From the NCBI RefSeq assembly GCF_040712315.1, contig NC_134022.1, positions 3,720,001-3,784,000 of the forward strand: 64,000 nt of DNA, given 5' to 3'. Position numbers and translations under genes: made by a program. This document shows, one piece after another, positions 58,883 to 64,000 of this stretch. The number at the start of each line of letters is the position of its first letter. Positions within the stretch are counted from its first letter, which is position 1. The notes below the pieces were generated by a model. It did not search any database, had not been told where the DNA came from, and saw nothing but the letters and a program-made list of their open reading frames with translations. Source of the DNA: Castanea sativa. Taxonomy: Eukaryota > Streptophyta > Magnoliopsida > Fagales > Fagaceae.

Positions 58883-59926
58883 TACTTATAAAAATATGCT
58901 TAATTTGCTTTTTTTTTTTTTTTTTTGTTTGTGTTGTTATGTGGACCTTTTCAAGGTAGTCAATGCCTTTACTTTGAGATTGTGATTCTTCTTCTGATGA
59001 TCACGAGAGAGCTTGAGCTTCTGGATGGGGTCCACGGGCCACGCAAGAGTTCGCTGGCTTTGATTAATTCGATGTCCTCTTCAGCTCTCTTTGTCCACTG
59101 CCTTTCTGTAAGCGCGTACCACTTGCCGTACATTTTATTCATTTGAATTTTGGAATTAGGAATTTAGGATCCGGTGCACCTTGCAATTCACCTATCTCCT
59201 CTCATAGATTTTTTTTTTTTTTTTTTCACTTTTCACATTTTTAACCTTAGCTTTTCACTTTTCTTAACTTTTTTATTAACTTTTTTGAATTAACAGTAGA
59301 GAAGCAATTTTCAATTTCAACTATTTACAGAAAATGACTATAAGCTGTCTATATTAGTTTTAAGAACCTAATTAAATAGGGTTGGGAGGTTTGATTTATT
59401 TCGATGAATTTATAAAAAAAAAACTCATACATTTTATCTTAATTTTTTTGACTAGGAAGTAGGTGGCAAGGGATACATCTTTAAGGTTTCTATTTTTTTA
59501 TTTTTTTGGGTTAAGATGTAAAATTCACCTTTTATGTTTCACCAAACTTCATTTCCGTCCTTTAACTTTCAAGTTTATTTAATTAAGATTTTTTTATCAA
59601 CTTTTATTATATGTTATGGTTAATTATCCAATTTTTTTTTTTAATTTTTACTTCAAAATTTTTAAATTAAAAAAAAATCAATTATTGATTGAAAAATATT
59701 TTCCAAATTAAAAAAAAATAACAGAAGTTGTCAAAAATGCCTTAATTGAATAACCCTGAAACAAAGTTGTCTAATCCATTTCACAAAAGAAGAGAGATAT
59801 AATACGGTATAGGCATGAGGTCATTCATAGTAAGGGCCTTATTCATGACAATTTTCAAATTTGAAATGGGACTGGCCCAGACCGATTACAAAAGCTCCAA
59901 CTTGCCAATTTTAATTGGGGTTGGAA
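58883..59926. other. Intergenic region, no gene seen
   Basis: AT-rich with several T runs. The 73-codon frame at 58925-59146 has no recognisable domain. Confidence 0.5.
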
Positions 59927-59945
59927 TGATGGTTTATTTGAATGA

Positions 59946-60011
<66 letters not shown>

Positions 60012-60301
60012 CATTCAATTTTATCAAGCTCTAATAGGATTGTACACAAGTCAAGCTGGTAGGTCAAGACTAAAATATTCTTGATTAAACCATCATTGCG
60101 TGGGTTTAAAATTTTTTAGTCTTCAATCAACCCACCGGCCTTTAAAATGAAACTGACGAGTTTGTTGAAATTGTTAGCAGTTTTTACTTAGTTTTTTTTT
60201 TTTTTTTTTTTGAGGAATAGTATTACTTATTATAACACACAAACACGAAAGTAATATATAGAGTTTTTTAAACATACTTATGATGGTTTATTTGAATGAA
60301 A

Positions 60302-60361
<60 letters not shown>

Positions 60362-60634
60362 CATTCAATTTTATCAAGCTCTAATAGGATTGTACACAAG
60401 TCAAGCTGGCAGGTCAAGACTAAAATATTCTTGATTAAACCATCATTGCGTGGTTTAAAATTTTTTAGTCTTCAATCAACCCACCGACCTTTAAAATGAA
60501 ACTGACGAGTTTGTTGAAATTGTTAGCAGTTTACTTAGTTTTTTTTTTTTTTTTTTTGAGGAATAGTATTACTTATTATAACACACAAACACGAAAGTAA
60601 TATATAGAGTTTTTTAAACATACTTATAATACAT
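59927..60634. repeat. Recent tandem duplication, two 354-bp units each with a long (TA)n
   Basis: TGATGGTTTATTTGAATGAA begins both units (59927 and 60281). Each continues with a TA tract (about 59948-60008 and 60316-60358), then GTGCATTCAATTTTATCAAG, and ends AACATACTTAT. Apart from the TA lengths and a few single-base changes, the units are nearly identical. Confidence 0.93.
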
Positions 60635-61880
60635 TGCATAACCAGAGTACTACTGCAAAAAGTGTCTAACTTTTGTAGTAGCTAGTAGCCTGATCAGTGA
60701 GCACTGCCCCAAGATGGAGCCAGGAGGGATGATTATTTGGATGGAAAAATAAATCTAATTTTTTTTTTTTTGACAAAGGAGGAGAGGGCAGGGGATACTA
60801 ATCACTTTATAAGGTTTTTAAACTCCTTTTTTTTTTCTAGATAATCATCGTATTCATTAAACAAAGGAAAATGCTTAGATCATAACTTCTGTTACAACTT
60901 GTTCATATAGTAAGTTGTGAGCAGTGAAGTAAAAATTGTGATTCTAGCATTACTCACAAAACAAAATAAGGGGATATAATATTACATAGACATGAGGTCA
61001 TCTCTAGTAAGGACCTATTCATTCACAACAGAGGATAGAGGTGACATGGGGACCAATTAATATTCAATTGCGTCGAGCTGACACTTTCAACTCATTATGG
61101 AAAATTCAGCAAAAAAAAAAATCTCATTAATTATGGAAAATAGGAAACTTCCAGTCCCCTAAACTACCAGTCGCTCACGCTGCTGCGCTTGAACTCTTGA
61201 ACTGTTCTTACTTCTTACCCAATTTCTTCTTAACAACAAGCTAGCTACATGAATAAACAGTATTATGATGTGTAGATTGGATTTATTTTATTTTATTTGG
61301 ATGCATGATTTCTTGCATGCACTTTCTTTGTATTTAGCTTAATTTCTTAAATGGACAAGGTTTTACACACTAAATTTCTAATTAATTAGTTATGTAAAAC
61401 CCACTTAACCCGCATATTATATGTGGCCTGCAAATCTTTTGAACTCCTTTAATTTTATATAAATAGTTTATCCTTTAGATTATCAAACTATGGTTTATTG
61501 AAAACTATCCAATTATGGGTGTTTCTCCAAAGAATTCCTTCCTAAAATGATTTTGTTTTCTTTGGAAAAACTCATAAAGGATGGTTTTGAATCTTTTGAT
61601 ACATTTGAAACATTTTTTTTCTTCCAAAATCCTAATAATTAAATTACTTTCCTTGATAAACTTTTTCTTTGAAAATATCAAAAAATGATTTTCCTTGGAA
61701 AAATATTTTCTAAAAGCCTCAAGGGCTGTCTTTCTCAAAAGACCCAAAAAAAAAAAAGATTTTTCATAAAAAAAGTGTCTTATGTGAAAAGACTTTTTGT
61801 TTTAAAACAAAAAAGTCCAATTAAGGTTTTCCTTGAAGTATCTTTTCCGAGATTTTTCTCCAAGAATACATTTCCAAGAC
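60635..61880. other. Intergenic region, no gene seen
   Basis: AT-rich, no protein-like frame or defined element. Confidence 0.5.
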
Positions 61881-61885
61881 ATTTA

Positions 61886-62095
61886 TCTCCTTAGATCGAA
61901 GGTTTTACATGAAATCGTCACTTACATTATTAAATAAGAAAATAAGAAAATCTTGCAAATGAAACAACACCTTTTTATTTCATTTTAAATAAAAGAAAAA
62001 AATTTACATTATAATTGAATGCAAAAGGAAGAATTTGTAGCTTAATTTTCTAGTTACAATATAGGAAAATTACATAGATTTAATTTCCTAGTTAC

Positions 62096-62164
<69 letters not shown>

Positions 62165-62910
62165 TTTTTTTTACAAGATAAGACCTAGTCTAGAACCATT
62201 AATCTAAGATTGGAAGCTAAGTTATAGAGATAAATAAGGAATTCATGTATAAAATGGAGATTTTGTATATATTATTTTGTTGATAAGAAAGAGTATATCT
62301 TTGTTGGATTTCTTGCTTTATGGAATTGTACAAACACATTAAGCTTATAATATATGTGGTTAAAACTATTGTCTCTAGTAAGCGTTTTGACTGATGTCCT
62401 CTTAGATCAAAAGTTTTACATGGAGTCCTCACTTATTTTATTGAATAAAAAAAAATTAACATTGAAAATGAAACAAAGTTCTTTTTTTACATTAAAAAAA
62501 ATCATATTATTATTGAATGCAAAAGAAAAAAAAAATCATAGCTTCATTCTCTAGTTAAAATTTAAGAAAATTACAACACTTTGATATCTTGGTTACATTC
62601 TTAAAATAACAAAATTTATTTGTTTAGGTACCCACAAATTTTGGTAGTTTATTTGCATAGTATTTAGTAAACGAAATCATTTTTGGTAACTTTTATATTG
62701 AATGTGTAACAAAAAGCTAAAAACTAGCTTATTTACAAATAATATAACTTTTAGTTGTTTCACAAATAAGCAACAAGTTAGATTATTAGATTATTTGCAA
62801 ATGAGTCAAAAAAATCTAAAAGCAAAATGATTTCTGACTTTTCCCAAACACTCTTTAGAACCAGGGATCTAAGATTAGGGACTAAGTTACAAAGATGGAT
62901 AAGGAATTCA
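61886..62910. repeat. Diverged duplicated segments
   Basis: CTTAGATCGAAGGTTTTACA (61890) resembles CTTAGATCAAAAGTTTTACA (62401), with following sequence collinear for about 190 bp. AGATAAATAAGGAATTCATG (62227) resembles AGATGGATAAGGAATTCATG (62893). Old duplications, noncoding. A compound (ATA)n(ATG)n lies inside. Confidence 0.65.
62095..62163. repeat. Compound microsatellite (AAT)n(ATG)n
   Basis: About 12 AAT units followed by about 11 ATG units. Confidence 0.97.
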
Positions 62911-64000
62911 TGTATATATTATAGTGTATGTGACTAGGCTATTGTATCCGGGAACACTCACTGTGAAACAATGCCTTTTTGTTTGAAAACTACTTATTTT
63001 CAATAACTTATTTGTATAATGTTTATCAACGGTTATAGTTTTTGGTAACTTTTATATTAAATGTATTACAAAAAAATTAAAATTTAATTTACTTAAAAAA
63101 ATAAAAATTGGATTATTTAAATAATAAAAAACAACTGAGACAAAAATAACAATAATAATAATAAAAAGCTAAACTTTTTCGAACAATTTCGAAAACACAC
63201 GACACCGATTGAAAAATATCTATGTATAATATTATTTTGCGGCATGAAACACCTTTAGCTAGCAGTGACTCAACCAAGTTATGTATATCCTCTCAAGCCT
63301 ACTATATATGATAGATTTATTTACCAATCATGCATGTGTGATTATTCATATAAATGTATTGAAATGAATAGTGAAAATCCATATTATTTATTGCAAGTTT
63401 ATTATTTTAATATGAATTATTGTATTAATTTTTTAAAAACAGAACCAACAATTTTTTTTTTTTTTTGGTTAAGAACCAACACATCTGGATTCTTATATCT
63501 TATAAGTTCCACTATCGATATATATCGATTTCTTATTGTACATCAACATTATAAGTAAGAAAGCTTTATTTTTTTTTTTTTATATATTTGTTTTTGATAG
63601 TGGGCAAAATCTACAGATAACAGGACAAAGACCTTCTAAGCAAGATTAATCGAATCTAATGCAACTATGTTCGCATTTTTTATGTTTATTTTTTCTTTTT
63701 GAGTTGAGTTTTTGAATAAATTTAAAATTATGTGATGGTTAATGGATTGTTAATGCTTGATAAGTGATATATAAATCTAGTGGCTATAGATTTTTTTTTT
63801 TAAACTCAAATCTTTCCTCACTAGCAGTAAAATTAAGTTATTAATTATTGGTTATAAATTAAGGTACATAGTACCAAAGCAAGAGGACCTCATATAATTT
63901 TTAAAGGGTTTAAATATAGAAAAAATTGGACAAAGTCTATAATGAATGATTTGAATTGGATTGTTTGTATCTTTCCCTTTTCAAAGAGTACTTGGTTACA
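62911..64000. other. Intergenic region to the window end, no gene seen
   Basis: AT-rich, with T runs and no protein-like frame. Confidence 0.5.

Noticed and set aside
62095..62163. Regularly spaced repeats as a CRISPR-like array
   Set aside because: It is a simple trinucleotide microsatellite in plant DNA. There are no repeat-spacer units anywhere in the window.

Overview
This window is nuclear DNA from a plant: AT-rich, intron-bearing and repeat-dense. Gene models rest on GT-AG splicing, dicot-type introns and clear plant protein families. The mix of elements suggests a woody rosid, perhaps Fagaceae, but that is an impression and not a proof. I see no CRISPR array, rRNA gene, functional tRNA gene or bacterial operon.

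Three host genes can be supported. (1) The 3' end of a coiled-coil protein gene (+, four terminal exons between 596 and 6671), which I could not name. (2) A complete five-exon gene for the core spliceosomal protein SmF (snRNP F; +, 11397-13920; 88 aa). (3) A complete seven-exon CYP707A-type cytochrome P450, an abscisic acid 8'-hydroxylase (-, 32741-30448; 478 aa), with a TATA box and an ABRE/G-box upstream.

The largest single feature is a Ty3/gypsy LTR retrotransposon of the Tat lineage at 45733-55844 (about 10.1 kb). It has two LTRs, a 5-bp target duplication (CCTTT), and gag-pol on the minus strand in one reading frame broken only by stop codons. A converging intron-containing extra gene lies on the plus strand between pol and the 3' LTR.

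The rest is a mosaic of small elements. There are three copies of one tRNA-derived SINE, each with target duplications, and two TRIM-like mini LTR elements (one only 266 bp). A pair of related elements of about 957 bp has TIRs and TWA target sites. There are also several PIF/Harbinger- and hAT-like MITEs, degraded LINE ends, many (TA)n tracts, and tandem duplications of 32-920 bp. The most unusual structure is a near-perfect 271-bp palindrome at 28709-28979, flanked by GCAAC repeats. Each arm carries a U-snRNA-type promoter (USE plus TATA) pointing at the central loop.

The genes do not form a pathway or an operon. They are independent eukaryotic genes separated by transposon-derived DNA.
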